From Nocardioides sp. Root140 (GTDB taxonomy: Bacteria > Actinomycetota > Actinomycetes > Propionibacteriales > Nocardioidaceae), in the NCBI RefSeq assembly GCF_001426745.1, contig NZ_LMFI01000001.1:596000-659999 (forward strand): a DNA stretch of 64,000 nt. Direction: 5' to 3'. Below are positions 23,507-31,332 of the stretch, piece by piece. The notes beneath the pieces are model-generated. The model saw only the letters and a program-made list of their open reading frames with translations, was not told the DNA's origin and made no database searches. Numbering within the stretch: position 1 is the stretch's first letter; every line of letters begins with the position of its first letter. A program made the translations under genes and the position numbers.

Positions 23507-24994
23507 TTACGTCTCCTCGTTCCGGTACCCCAGCACAGCGCGTGTCATCTGGTTACGGGTGTCCAGGAGTTCGTCCAGCGCAGTATCGAGGTCGTCGGCG
23601 GTCACCTTGAGAGCATTCTCGATCGACTCGTCACGGTCGGCCGCCACGACCGCCGAGCGTCGGAGGAGTTCCTTCAGGAAGGATGCGGTCACGCCATCGG
23701 TCCGATCAAGGACGGCGTCGACGCGACTCAGATCCACGTCAAGGGTGCTGCGGTACAACTCAACGAGTCGGCGACGCGACTCGCGGTCGGGCACCTCGAT
23801 GTGAACCGCCTGATCGACACGACCGGGCCGGGATGCCAGAGCGGGCTCAAGGAGGTCGGCGCGATTGGTGGTGAGCAGGAAGACGACGTCGGCGTCTTCG
23901 TCGAGGCCGTCCATCTCGTTGAGCAAGGTGAAGAGCAGCGGGGTCTCCCCGCCGTAGCGGCTGCGCTCTTCAGCGATGAGGTCGACGTCCTCGATCACGA
24001 TCATCGACGGTTGCAAGGCTCGCGCCACCGAGCATGCCTCGCGGATTCCGTGGAGGGACTCGCCGGTGAGCTCAACCACGGTGGTGTCGACCAGTTCGCT
24101 GACCAGGTAGCGGACCGAGTGTGTCTTGCCGACCCCCGGAGGTCCATAGAGCAGCAATCCGCGCTTGAGGTGTTGCCCGGCCGCGCGTAACCGTGCGCTG
24201 TTGCGTGCGACTCCTACGACTTGACGTCGCAAGTCCTCGAAGGTCTCCGCAGGCAGGATGAGTTCGTCGGACGACATCGTGGGTCGTTCCTGGAACCGCA
24301 AGAGTGAGTCGCGCTCCCCGAACATGCTGTGACCGAAGGAGACCACGTGGCCGCGGTACACGTTGTGCTTCAGTGCCAGGTCACGCAAGCGGTGTCCTAG
24401 CTGCTCACCGAGGGTTGGGGCAGTCGAGATGATCTCGACGGTCACCTCCATCGAACCGTCCTCAGGGTCCGGGCCCCGGAGAAGCAGTGCGGTCCGTTCC
24501 CCGCCGTCCTCGAACAGCACCACAGCGATGCTCAGGCACTCGCGTGTCTGCCCGGCGGGTCCACTGGGGAGGCTCATGCGTGTGACGTTTCCCGGGCGTG
24601 GACCGTGTCGTCCGAAGCCGTCGCTGTCACTCAGCAGATCCGCGAGGCCAAACGGTCCGCGGTGCCGATGATCGGCGACTCCGACGACGGTGGCGGCGTC
24701 TCCGTGCTCTTCCAGGACTACGTCCAGGGCGCCCTGCACATTGACATGCTCATACGCAGGCCATCTCTCGCGGGTGATGGGCAGGTTCTCGGTGGGGACC
24801 TCGAGATGGTCAGCGATCACAGACCGGAAGGTGGGCTGGTCGAAAGCGCGGGCCTGTGCCACGAAGCGGCGTACGAAGTAACGCCCAACGCGAGCGACGT
24901 CGGAGAACTGAGGTCCTTGACCGTCACCACCTGGCGCGACGTCGGACATCACGGAGACATGCATCACCGGAGCGTAGACCGAGGTCGAGGGCAT
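23507..24994 (-). CDS. AAA+ ATPase (classical clade, Vps4/SpoVK-like)
   Basis: 495 residues. An N-terminal unknown domain (about 1-250) precedes one AAA+ module: Walker A LLYGPPGVGKTHSVRYLV, Walker B SMIVIEDVDLIAEE, sensor 1 VVFLLTTNRADLLEPAL, arginine finger region ASRPGRVDQAVHIEVPD. Single-ring classical AAA proteins usually remodel protein complexes. The partner is unknown. ATG 24994 gives the longest form; ATG codons at 24964 and 24949 are alternatives. Neighbours are accessory genes. Confidence 0.85.
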   Translation of the reverse strand: MPSTSVYAPVMHVSVMSDVAPGGDGQGPQFSDVARVGRYFVRRFVAQARAFDQPTFRSVIADHLEVPTENLPITRERWPAYEHVNVQGALDVVLEEHGDAATVVGVADHRHRGPFGLADLLSDSDGFGRHGPRPGNVTRMSLPSGPAGQTRECLSIAVVLFEDGGERTALLLRGPDPEDGSMEVTVEIISTAPTLGEQLGHRLRDLALKHNVYRGHVVSFGHSMFGERDSLLRFQERPTMSSDELILPAETFEDLRRQVVGVARNSARLRAAGQHLKRGLLLYGPPGVGKTHSVRYLVSELVDTTVVELTGESLHGIREACSVARALQPSMIVIEDVDLIAEERSRYGGETPLLFTLLNEMDGLDEDADVVFLLTTNRADLLEPALASRPGRVDQAVHIEVPDRESRRRLVELYRSTLDVDLSRVDAVLDRTDGVTASFLKELLRRSAVVAADRDESIENALKVTADDLDTALDELLDTRNQMTRAVLGYRNEET

Positions 24995-25144
24995 TGACCT
25001 TCGAATGCAGGAAGAGCGTCACCACAAACTGCGCACATCATGCCGTGATCCGCGCGCGGCGGCGGGCAGCATGCCGACCCACCCGCAGGGTCCGACTCGT
25101 CGCGCTTCCACATGTCGCCTCGTGAGTAGCAGCAAGTTGCGCTG

Positions 25145-25888
25145 CTAGCGGCTCTTCACAACGAAGTGCTCGACCACGATGGTGCGTTGCTTCACGTAGG
25201 CCTCACGTCTGAGGTCATCGAGGGTTCGGATGCCGCCCAAGAACTCTTCGTACCCTTGGTCAGTGGCCGGAAATGCGATCGTTTCGTCAGGATGCACCTC
25301 GCCGAGCGCAGTTTCGTTGGCGGCCAGCCGGAACGACTCGGGGTTGGATGCCACGCTTCCCTGGCTATCGAGAATGACGAGAGCATCGTCCATTGCCTTG
25401 AGGCCCTGGATGTAGTCAGCCGGGTCGGCGTCTGGTGAGATCGTGATGATGAACCGAACCTCGTCCCGGTCGCGCACTGCTGACCCCCATGCCTCGGCCT
25501 CGGCCACGGTTGCCGTGAGTTCACGCCAGTCCGCATCCTCCGCGTCGACGTCGACTCGCTCATCGGCCGGAGCTTCCTCGTCGCCGTTCATGGCGTGACG
25601 GCCTGCTGCAGTGACCTGGACGTCAACGACGGAGCCCCGAACGATCCCGTCGGCCACAGGTACGGGATCCGCCCCGTCAATGACGATCTCCTGGCCGGGC
25701 AGGTAGTCGGTGAGGTCCTCGGCGTAGATGAGGGACTCAGTGCCCTCGCTGGCGCCGGCCATCGAATCTAAGAGGGCGGTGGTCGCGTCTTCGTCTGTCA
25801 GTTCAGGCTTGGAGTCGCTGGCACAGCCGGCGGTCCAGGTGAGAGCACAGCCCGCCAGCGTGGTGGCGACGAGTGCTTTCCTGCGCAT
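25145..25888 (-). CDS. lipoprotein, unknown function
   Basis: 247 residues with a lipoprotein signal (RRKALVATTLAGCALTWTAGC; lipobox TAGC). The mature domain is acidic and appears to have two similar halves, one with DVQVTAAGRHAM and one with FIITISPDADPADYIQGLKAMDD. No family recognised. ATG 25888 begins the signal peptide directly. Confidence 0.72.
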   Translation of the reverse strand: MRRKALVATTLAGCALTWTAGCASDSKPELTDEDATTALLDSMAGASEGTESLIYAEDLTDYLPGQEIVIDGADPVPVADGIVRGSVVDVQVTAAGRHAMNGDEEAPADERVDVDAEDADWRELTATVAEAEAWGSAVRDRDEVRFIITISPDADPADYIQGLKAMDDALVILDSQGSVASNPESFRLAANETALGEVHPDETIAFPATDQGYEEFLGGIRTLDDLRREAYVKQRTIVVEHFVVKSR

Positions 25889-26345
25889 GGTGTCCCCTTG
25901 GATATGGGGTTGAGGCCGGGGGTGGAGCTGGGGATGAGACGTGGCCAGGTCGCCGTCGGTTCCCCGGGCCATCAGCACACCCGCTGACGTGAGCGCGAAC
26001 GTGGTCTGAGTAGGTGCCCGAAGCCAGTGGATACGTCGCAAGCATGCACCCAAATGTTGCCGGTCCCACGTGAGCCTTGCAGCAGTTCACTTTCTCGTGG
26101 CGGCAATGGCATGGCTCTGGGCGTGGCTCGACGCATCGGCGTCGTGAAGCCGCCGGCCGGGGAGCGGGCGGACGCGGGCCTTCCGACGGCGAAATCTCGT
26201 GAGTTCAGGTCGGTCTGAGCCGACTGTCGGTGGTCAGTCGTAGGTTCGATCCAGGCCGCTCGACGCGGGTCTCCGGAAACCAGTTCCACACGGTTTCGGA
26301 CAGAGGTTGACGCGTTGTCGGGGGCCGGGTGTACCTTTGACTTGT

Positions 26346-26361
26346 TCGAACAAATGTTCGA
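26346..26361. promoter_or_regulatory. LexA (SOS) box
   Basis: TCGAAC-AAAT-GTTCGA matches the actinobacterial LexA consensus (TCGAAC-N4-GTTCGA) at all twelve fixed positions. It lies 140 nt upstream of DUF6504-HEPN-dnaE2, so that operon is probably induced by DNA damage. Confidence 0.88.
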
Positions 26362-26366
26362 TCAAG

Positions 26367-26403
26367 CCCGGCGGAGGCGACCTCGACCCCCGCCTTCGCC
26401 GGG
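26367..26403 (+). other. leader hairpin immediately downstream of the LexA box
   Basis: CCCGGCGGAGGCG pairs with CGCCTTCGCCGGG (one G-U type mismatch) around an 11-nt loop. As it starts 5 nt after the LexA box, it would sit in the 5' leader of the damage-inducible mRNA. Attenuator or simply a palindrome. Confidence 0.4.
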
Positions 26404-26500
26404 ATCACACAGCGGCACCAGGGGTCGAGAACGAGGGGTCGAGAAGCACACATCAGCAGGGGTCGAAACCGTCACGAAAGCTCTGGGGAAGGAGCAGGAC

Positions 26501-26854
26501 ATGCGTCGGTACGACGACCCCGTGGAAGTCCGTAGGGGAATGGTGGGACAGGCCGGCCGCCAGGTGGAGGCTCCCGAGCAGTTCCTCTGGCGAGGCAAGT
26601 TGTGGAAGGTGCGCGACGTCGTCGCGCACTGGGTGGAGACCGGGCCGTGGTGGCAGTCGGCCGGCGTCCGCGCCGTCATCGGCAGCGACGACGACGGTGC
26701 CGAGGGAGACCTGGCCACTCTCGGGGCCGACCTGCTCGCCGAGCGTGAGATGTGGCGGGTCGAGGCCGGCAACGGCATGACCGGCGGGGGAGTCTTCGAC
26801 CTCGCCTTCTCATGGGCCGACGGCAACTGGCAGCTTCTCGGCTGCGCGGACTGA
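26501..26854 (+). CDS. DUF6504 family protein
   Basis: 117 residues, beta-rich: RRYDDPVEVRRGMVGQAGRQ, PEQFLWRGKLWKVRDVVAHW, WRVEAGNG, FDLAFSWADGNWQLLGCAD. It resembles the small proteins annotated DUF6504 that accompany the second DnaE in actinobacteria; function unknown. ATG 26501 has AAGGAG upstream. First gene after the LexA box. Confidence 0.8.
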   Translation: MRRYDDPVEVRRGMVGQAGRQVEAPEQFLWRGKLWKVRDVVAHWVETGPWWQSAGVRAVIGSDDDGAEGDLATLGADLLAEREMWRVEAGNGMTGGGVFDLAFSWADGNWQLLGCAD

Positions 26855-26866
26855 AGGAGCGACGAC

Positions 26867-27358
26867 ATGAATCCCTACTGCCTCCCCGCCACCACCCACT
26901 CCTACCTCGAGCGGGCCGCCGAGTCCCTGCGTGAAGCGATCACCGCGACCGAGGTGCCCACCCGCTATGCCTGTGCGCACGTCGCGGCGTTGCGGGCGGC
27001 CGCCGCGCTGATCGCGGCCAAGGCTGTGCCGACACCGACGACCAGCCGCCGCCGTGCCCAGAAGAACGCCTGGGTGCTGCTCACCGAGGTGGCCCCCGAG
27101 CTCGGCGAATGGGCGGCGTTCTTCGCCGCCGGTGCCTCCAAGCGGGCCGCTGCCGAAGCCGGTTCGACCCGGGCCGTCACTGAGCGCGAGGCCGACGACC
27201 TGGTCCGCGAGTCCGACCGGTTCCTGGCCGTCATCGAGCAGTCGCTGGGCCTCTCCCCGCACGTCCCGGTCGAGCGCCAGCTGCCCTGGCGTGCCGGAAA
27301 CGCGCATTCGATGGAGCGTGCCGGCACCCTGGACGAGCGAGCTGGGAGAAGTGCCTGA
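26867..27358 (+). CDS. SAV_6107 family HEPN domain protein
   Basis: 163-residue helical protein of the HEPN superfamily (RAAESLREAITATEVPTRYACAHVAALRAAAALIAA; later WVLLTEVAPELGEWAAFFAAGASKR). HEPN proteins often are RNases or bind nucleic acids, but a catalytic RxxxxH is not evident here. It sits between DUF6504 and dnaE2 in the LexA-controlled unit; its end overlaps the dnaE2 GTG start by 8 nt. Confidence 0.85.
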   Translation: MNPYCLPATTHSYLERAAESLREAITATEVPTRYACAHVAALRAAAALIAAKAVPTPTTSRRRAQKNAWVLLTEVAPELGEWAAFFAAGASKRAAAEAGSTRAVTEREADDLVRESDRFLAVIEQSLGLSPHVPVERQLPWRAGNAHSMERAGTLDERAGRSA

Positions 27359-30300
27359 CCCGTTCGTCCATCTCCACGTGGCCTCCGGCTACTCGCTCCA
27401 GTACGGCGCAAGCCATCCCCACGTGCTGGTCGAGCGCGCCGTCGAACAGGAGATGGACACGCTCGCGTTGACCGATCGCGACGGCACCTACGGCGCCGTC
27501 CGGTTCGTGAAGGCCTGCCAGCGGGCGGGCGTCCGTCCGGTGCTGGGAGTGGACCTGGCGTATGCGGCTTCATGGTCGCCTGGTTTCGAGATGGTTCCTG
27601 AGGGGGTCGCGCAGCACCCTTCTCGACCAGCGGGTTCGTCACGGACGCCGGTGCGGGGCGGGGCGTTCCGCGAGCAGGGGCTGCCCCGGGCGGTGTTCCT
27701 GGCCTCGGGCAAGGCTGGGTGGGGGGCGATCTGCCGGCTCATCTCGGCCACCCATCTGGCCGGCGAACGCGGCCGACCGGTGACCACGCCCGAGCTGATC
27801 GCCGAGCACCTCGGCGACGACGTACTGGTGCTGCTCGGACCGTCCTCGACCCTCGGCGATGCGGCCACCCTGCGTCGTGACGACCACGCCCGCGACGTAC
27901 TCAACCGCTGGCGCGAGATCGTCCCGGCCGGCAACCTCCTCGTCGAGGTCACCTCCCACCGGCTGCCCAGCCACGGTCCGGGCTCCTCGGCCCACGCTGC
28001 CCGCATGGCCGGGGTGGCGCGGGCTGCCGGGCTGCCGGTGCTGCTGACCAACGCGGTCCGGTACGCCGACCGGCTCGACGCGCCGACCGTCGACGTGCTC
28101 GATGCCGCCCGCACCCTGGTGCCCCTGGGCTCGGCCGGGCTGTCCCGCATCGGACCGGGCGGGTTCCGCGGCAACGCCGAGGGCTTCCTCAAGTCCGGCA
28201 AGCAGATGCACGACGTGGCCGACGAGATCTGCCGGCATGCCGGACTGGGTGATCGGGAGGCTCGCGACCTGCTGGCCCGCACCCGGCAGACGGCGGACCG
28301 GTGCGTGCTCGACCCGAAGCGGGATCTCGGTCTGGGTGAGGTGCACTTCCCGGAGTTCGAGGTCGTCGGGTCGGGGTCTCGATACGGTCGCAGAGCGACC
28401 TACTCGACCAACGAGAGGGAGCGCTCCTCGACCGCCGAAAGGCAGCGCTCCTCGGCTGGCGAAAGGCAGCGGTCCTCGACTGCCGAGATCGCCGACGCGG
28501 AGCTGCGGGCGCGGTGCGAGTCCGCGATCGGACGGCGATATGGGAACGCACCACGGCAGCGCATCTGGAAGCGGCTCGACGACGAGCTCGAGATGATCCG
28601 CGAGCTCGGCTACGCGTCGTACTTCCTCACCGTCGGCGACGTGGTCGACCTGATCCGCGAGATGGAGGTGCGGGTGGCGGCGCGCGGCTCGGGCGCCGGC
28701 AGCTTGGTCAACTACCTGCTCGGCGTCTCCGGTGTCGACCCGATCCGCCACGGCCTGCTGATGGAGCGGTTCCTCTCGCCGCTGCGCCAGGACCTTCCCG
28801 ACATCGACGTCGACGTGGAGTCGGCGCGACGGCTCGAGGTCTACGACGCGATCCTCGACAAGTACGGCGGCGAGCGGTGTGTGGCGGTCTCGATGATGGA
28901 CACCTACCGGGTGCGCCATGCGGTGCGCGATGTCGGGGCGGCGCTCGGCATGCCGCCCGGCGAGACCGACGCGATCGCCAAGGCCTTCCCGCACATCCGG
29001 GCCAGGGACGCCCGCATGGCGCTGAAGGACCTGCCCGAGCTGCGGGCCAGCGGGTTGGGGGAGGAGCGCCTCGACCTGATGTTCCGACTGGTCGAACGAC
29101 TCGACGGCCTGCCCCGCCACATCGCGATGCACCCGTGCGGCGTACTCCTCTCCGACGCGACCCTGCTCGACCGCACGCCGGTGGAGGCCAGCTGGTCGGG
29201 CTACCCGATGAGCCAGTTCGACAAGGACGACGTCGAAGACCTCGGCCTGCTCAAGCTCGACGTGCTCGGCATCCGCATGCAGTCGGCGATGGCGCACGCC
29301 CTCACCGAGATCAAGCGGGTCGACGACGTCGAGATCGACCTCGACAACGAGGCGGAGGTGCCCTTCGACGACGACCAGACCTTCGAGATGATCAGCGAGT
29401 CCAAGACGCTGGGGGTCTTCCAGATCGAGTCGCCCGGGCAACGCGAGCTGGTCGGCAAGTCCGGCATCGAGTCCTTCTCCGACATCATCACCGACATCTC
29501 GCTGTTCCGCCCCGGGCCGGTCAAGAGCGACATGATCACGCCCTACCTCAATGCCAAGCAGGGCTGGAAGATGCCGTCGTACCTCCACGACGACCTCAAG
29601 CCGATCCTGTCCCAGACTCATGGGGTGGTGGTCTTCCACGAGCAGGTCATCGAGATCATCGCGCAGTTCGCCGGGGTGACCCGGGCCGAGGCCGATGAGA
29701 AGCGGCGGGCGCTCGGCGACACCGAGGGCATGGCCGAGACGAGGCTCTGGTTCTTCCCGCGGTGCCTGGGGCTGGGCTACACCACCCGGGTCGCCGAGCA
29801 GATCTGGAAGATCCTCGAGGCCTTCGCGTCGTTCGGCTTCTGCAAGGCCCACGCGGCGGCGTTCGCGCTGCCGACCTACCAGTCGGCCTGGCTCAAGGCG
29901 CACTGGCCGGCGCACTTCCTCTCCGGCGTGCTCACCCACGACCCCGGCATGTATCCCAAGCGGCTGATCCTCGATGACGCCCGCCAGTTCGGCATCACCG
30001 TGCTCGGCCTCGACGTCAACCGCAGTGAGAAGGCGTACGTCGTCGAGAAGCTCGACGACGGCTACGGCATCCGGCTCGCACTCGCGGAGGTGAAGGGCAT
30101 CAACGAGGGCGAGGTCGAGCGCATCATCGCCGCCCGGGGCGGCCAGGGTGGTGAGCTGCCGGTGCCCTACCAGTCGCTGACCGACTTCTGGCACCGCGCC
30201 CACGTCTCCCGGCCGGTCTGTGAGCGGCTGGTGCTGGCCGGCGGCTTCGACGACCTCTACGGCATCGGGTCACCCCTCGTCGTACGCCGCCGCGGCACGG

Positions 30301-31250
30301 TGACCCGTCGTGACCTGTTGCTCCAGGTCGCCGAGCTCGACCGGATCGCCCGGTCGGTGGCCCGTTCGTCGACCCGCGGCCGGGGCCTGTCCTCGAAGGG
30401 GCTGAGGCCCGCGGCGCGCACACCCGCGCAGGAGCGGGCCGACCAGGCCGCCGAACGCAGCAGCAGCGACCCGCTGGTCAGGGAGGAGGCTCCGGCCGTC
30501 GAGCGCCACGCGCTGGCCTCGGCCGGGGTGTGGGCCAAGGCGGCCGCCCAGTCGAGGGCGACGAAGAGCCCGCGGCCGGTCACCAGCGTCCAGCTCACCC
30601 TCGAGCTGGGCGACGAGCCGGGAGAAGAGGCCAGCGGCTTGCCGGAGATGAACGTCGAGGAGCGCATGAAGGCCGAGCTCGAGATCCTCGGCCTCGACGT
30701 CAGCGCCCACGTCGTCGACGACTACGCCGCCTTCCTCGACGAGCTCGGTGTGGTCCGCAGCAAGGACCTGCTGTCCCAGCGCAGCCGGTCCGAGCTGCTG
30801 GTCGCAGGGGTCAAGGTGGCCACCCAGACGCCGCCGATCCGCTCCGGCCGCCGGGTCATCTTCCTGACCCTCGACGACTCCACCGGCCCGGTCGACGCCA
30901 CCTTCTTCGAGGACGCCCAGGGCCCCTACGCGGCCACGGTCTTCCACTCCTGGCTGCTGGTCGTGCGCGGCGAGCTGCGACGTACCGGCCGGCGCGGGGT
31001 CTCGGTCCGCGCCACCGGTTGCTGGGAGCTCCCCGAGCTGTACGCCGAGTGGCGGGCCGGAGGCGTCGAGGCAGTGCGCGAGACGATGGCGCAGGTGCCC
31101 GGCGGGTTCGAGAGCACCGGCCCCAAGCGGGTCCTCGTGCACACCAGCGGGTTCCGGATGTCGCCGTACTCCGACATCAAGCCGGCCGGCGAGCAGACCC
31201 GCGACGTGGCCCGCAAGCTGTGGCACCGCAGCCCCGGGAGTGCCGGATGA
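27351..31250 (+). CDS. dnaE2: error-prone DNA polymerase III alpha-type subunit DnaE2
   Basis: Damage-tolerance C-family polymerase, 1299 aa. Begins FVHLHVASGYSLQYGASHP: the PHP-domain metal site is degenerate (HVA for HxH, TDRD for TDHD). Palm Asp motif DLPDIDVDVES has Asp484/486; later GVFQIESPGQRELVGKSG and VVVFHEQVIEIIAQFAGV; C-terminal OB fold (VIFLTLDDSTGPVDATFF). Start GTG 27351 with GGGAGAA upstream. It is longer than the usual 1050-1150 aa because of two in-frame REP-derived segments (about residues 77-94 and 341-378) and a low-complexity linker near 985-1085. Controlled by the LexA box at 26346. Confidence 0.92.
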   Translation: MPDPFVHLHVASGYSLQYGASHPHVLVERAVEQEMDTLALTDRDGTYGAVRFVKACQRAGVRPVLGVDLAYAASWSPGFEMVPEGVAQHPSRPAGSSRTPVRGGAFREQGLPRAVFLASGKAGWGAICRLISATHLAGERGRPVTTPELIAEHLGDDVLVLLGPSSTLGDAATLRRDDHARDVLNRWREIVPAGNLLVEVTSHRLPSHGPGSSAHAARMAGVARAAGLPVLLTNAVRYADRLDAPTVDVLDAARTLVPLGSAGLSRIGPGGFRGNAEGFLKSGKQMHDVADEICRHAGLGDREARDLLARTRQTADRCVLDPKRDLGLGEVHFPEFEVVGSGSRYGRRATYSTNERERSSTAERQRSSAGERQRSSTAEIADAELRARCESAIGRRYGNAPRQRIWKRLDDELEMIRELGYASYFLTVGDVVDLIREMEVRVAARGSGAGSLVNYLLGVSGVDPIRHGLLMERFLSPLRQDLPDIDVDVESARRLEVYDAILDKYGGERCVAVSMMDTYRVRHAVRDVGAALGMPPGETDAIAKAFPHIRARDARMALKDLPELRASGLGEERLDLMFRLVERLDGLPRHIAMHPCGVLLSDATLLDRTPVEASWSGYPMSQFDKDDVEDLGLLKLDVLGIRMQSAMAHALTEIKRVDDVEIDLDNEAEVPFDDDQTFEMISESKTLGVFQIESPGQRELVGKSGIESFSDIITDISLFRPGPVKSDMITPYLNAKQGWKMPSYLHDDLKPILSQTHGVVVFHEQVIEIIAQFAGVTRAEADEKRRALGDTEGMAETRLWFFPRCLGLGYTTRVAEQIWKILEAFASFGFCKAHAAAFALPTYQSAWLKAHWPAHFLSGVLTHDPGMYPKRLILDDARQFGITVLGLDVNRSEKAYVVEKLDDGYGIRLALAEVKGINEGEVERIIAARGGQGGELPVPYQSLTDFWHRAHVSRPVCERLVLAGGFDDLYGIGSPLVVRRRGTVTRRDLLLQVAELDRIARSVARSSTRGRGLSSKGLRPAARTPAQERADQAAERSSSDPLVREEAPAVERHALASAGVWAKAAAQSRATKSPRPVTSVQLTLELGDEPGEEASGLPEMNVEERMKAELEILGLDVSAHVVDDYAAFLDELGVVRSKDLLSQRSRSELLVAGVKVATQTPPIRSGRRVIFLTLDDSTGPVDATFFEDAQGPYAATVFHSWLLVVRGELRRTGRRGVSVRATGCWELPELYAEWRAGGVEAVRETMAQVPGGFESTGPKRVLVHTSGFRMSPYSDIKPAGEQTRDVARKLWHRSPGSAG
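27580..27633. repeat. REP-like element (copy C) inside dnaE2
   Basis: CTGGTTTCGAGATGGTTCC followed by GGGTCGCGCAGCACCC (hairpin GGGTCGC/GCACCC-like) and CTTCTCGACCAGCGG. Words match REP copy A (TGGTTTCGAGACGGTT). The frame stays open, adding a Pro/Ser/Arg-rich segment between a conserved strand (LGVDLAYAA) and LPRAVFLASG. Confidence 0.65.
28373..28412. repeat. REP-like element (copy D) inside dnaE2
   Basis: GGGGTCTCGATACGGTCGC then AGA then GCGACC, with CTACTCGACCAACG after it; the hairpin GGTCGC-AGA-GCGACC spans 28386-28400. This is the GTCTCGATACG...CTACTCGACCA type of REP common in actinobacteria (from memory). Read in frame it encodes SRYGRRATYSTN. Confidence 0.7.
28413..28484 (+). repeat. 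24-nt tandem repeat encoding three ERxRSS(T/A)(A/G) octapeptides in DnaE2
   Basis: Three units at 28413, 28437 and 28461, encoding ERERSSTA, ERQRSSAG and ERQRSSTA. They follow REP copy D directly and lead into conserved sequence (EIADAELRARCESAIG). Repeat number may vary between strains. Confidence 0.8.
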
Positions 31251-31319
31251 GAACCTCCGTCGCCAAGACACGCCAACCAGTGCAGGGCTTCCGGCCCCGA
31301 CCACCAGGACCCCGACCAC

Positions 31320-31325
31320 TAGTCT
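31320..31325 (+). promoter_or_regulatory. putative -10 element of a leaderless methyltransferase gene
   Basis: TAGTCT with a 7-nt spacer to ATG 31333. Confidence 0.4.
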
Positions 31326-31332
31326 GGGAGCC

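Larger units (their letters stand above)
25889..26500. other. 612-nt intergenic region containing the LexA-controlled promoter
   Basis: No supported gene. It contains the LexA box at 26346-26361, a 13-bp hairpin at 26367-26403 right after it, and three GGGGTCGA(G/A)A words at 26421, 26435 and 26459 before the DUF6504 start. Confidence 0.6.

Noticed and set aside
26245..26275. GGTTCGATCC word resembling a tRNA T-loop, considered as a tRNA fragment or attachment site
   Set aside because: The flanking bases do not form a T-stem, and no anticodon or acceptor arm can be drawn upstream.
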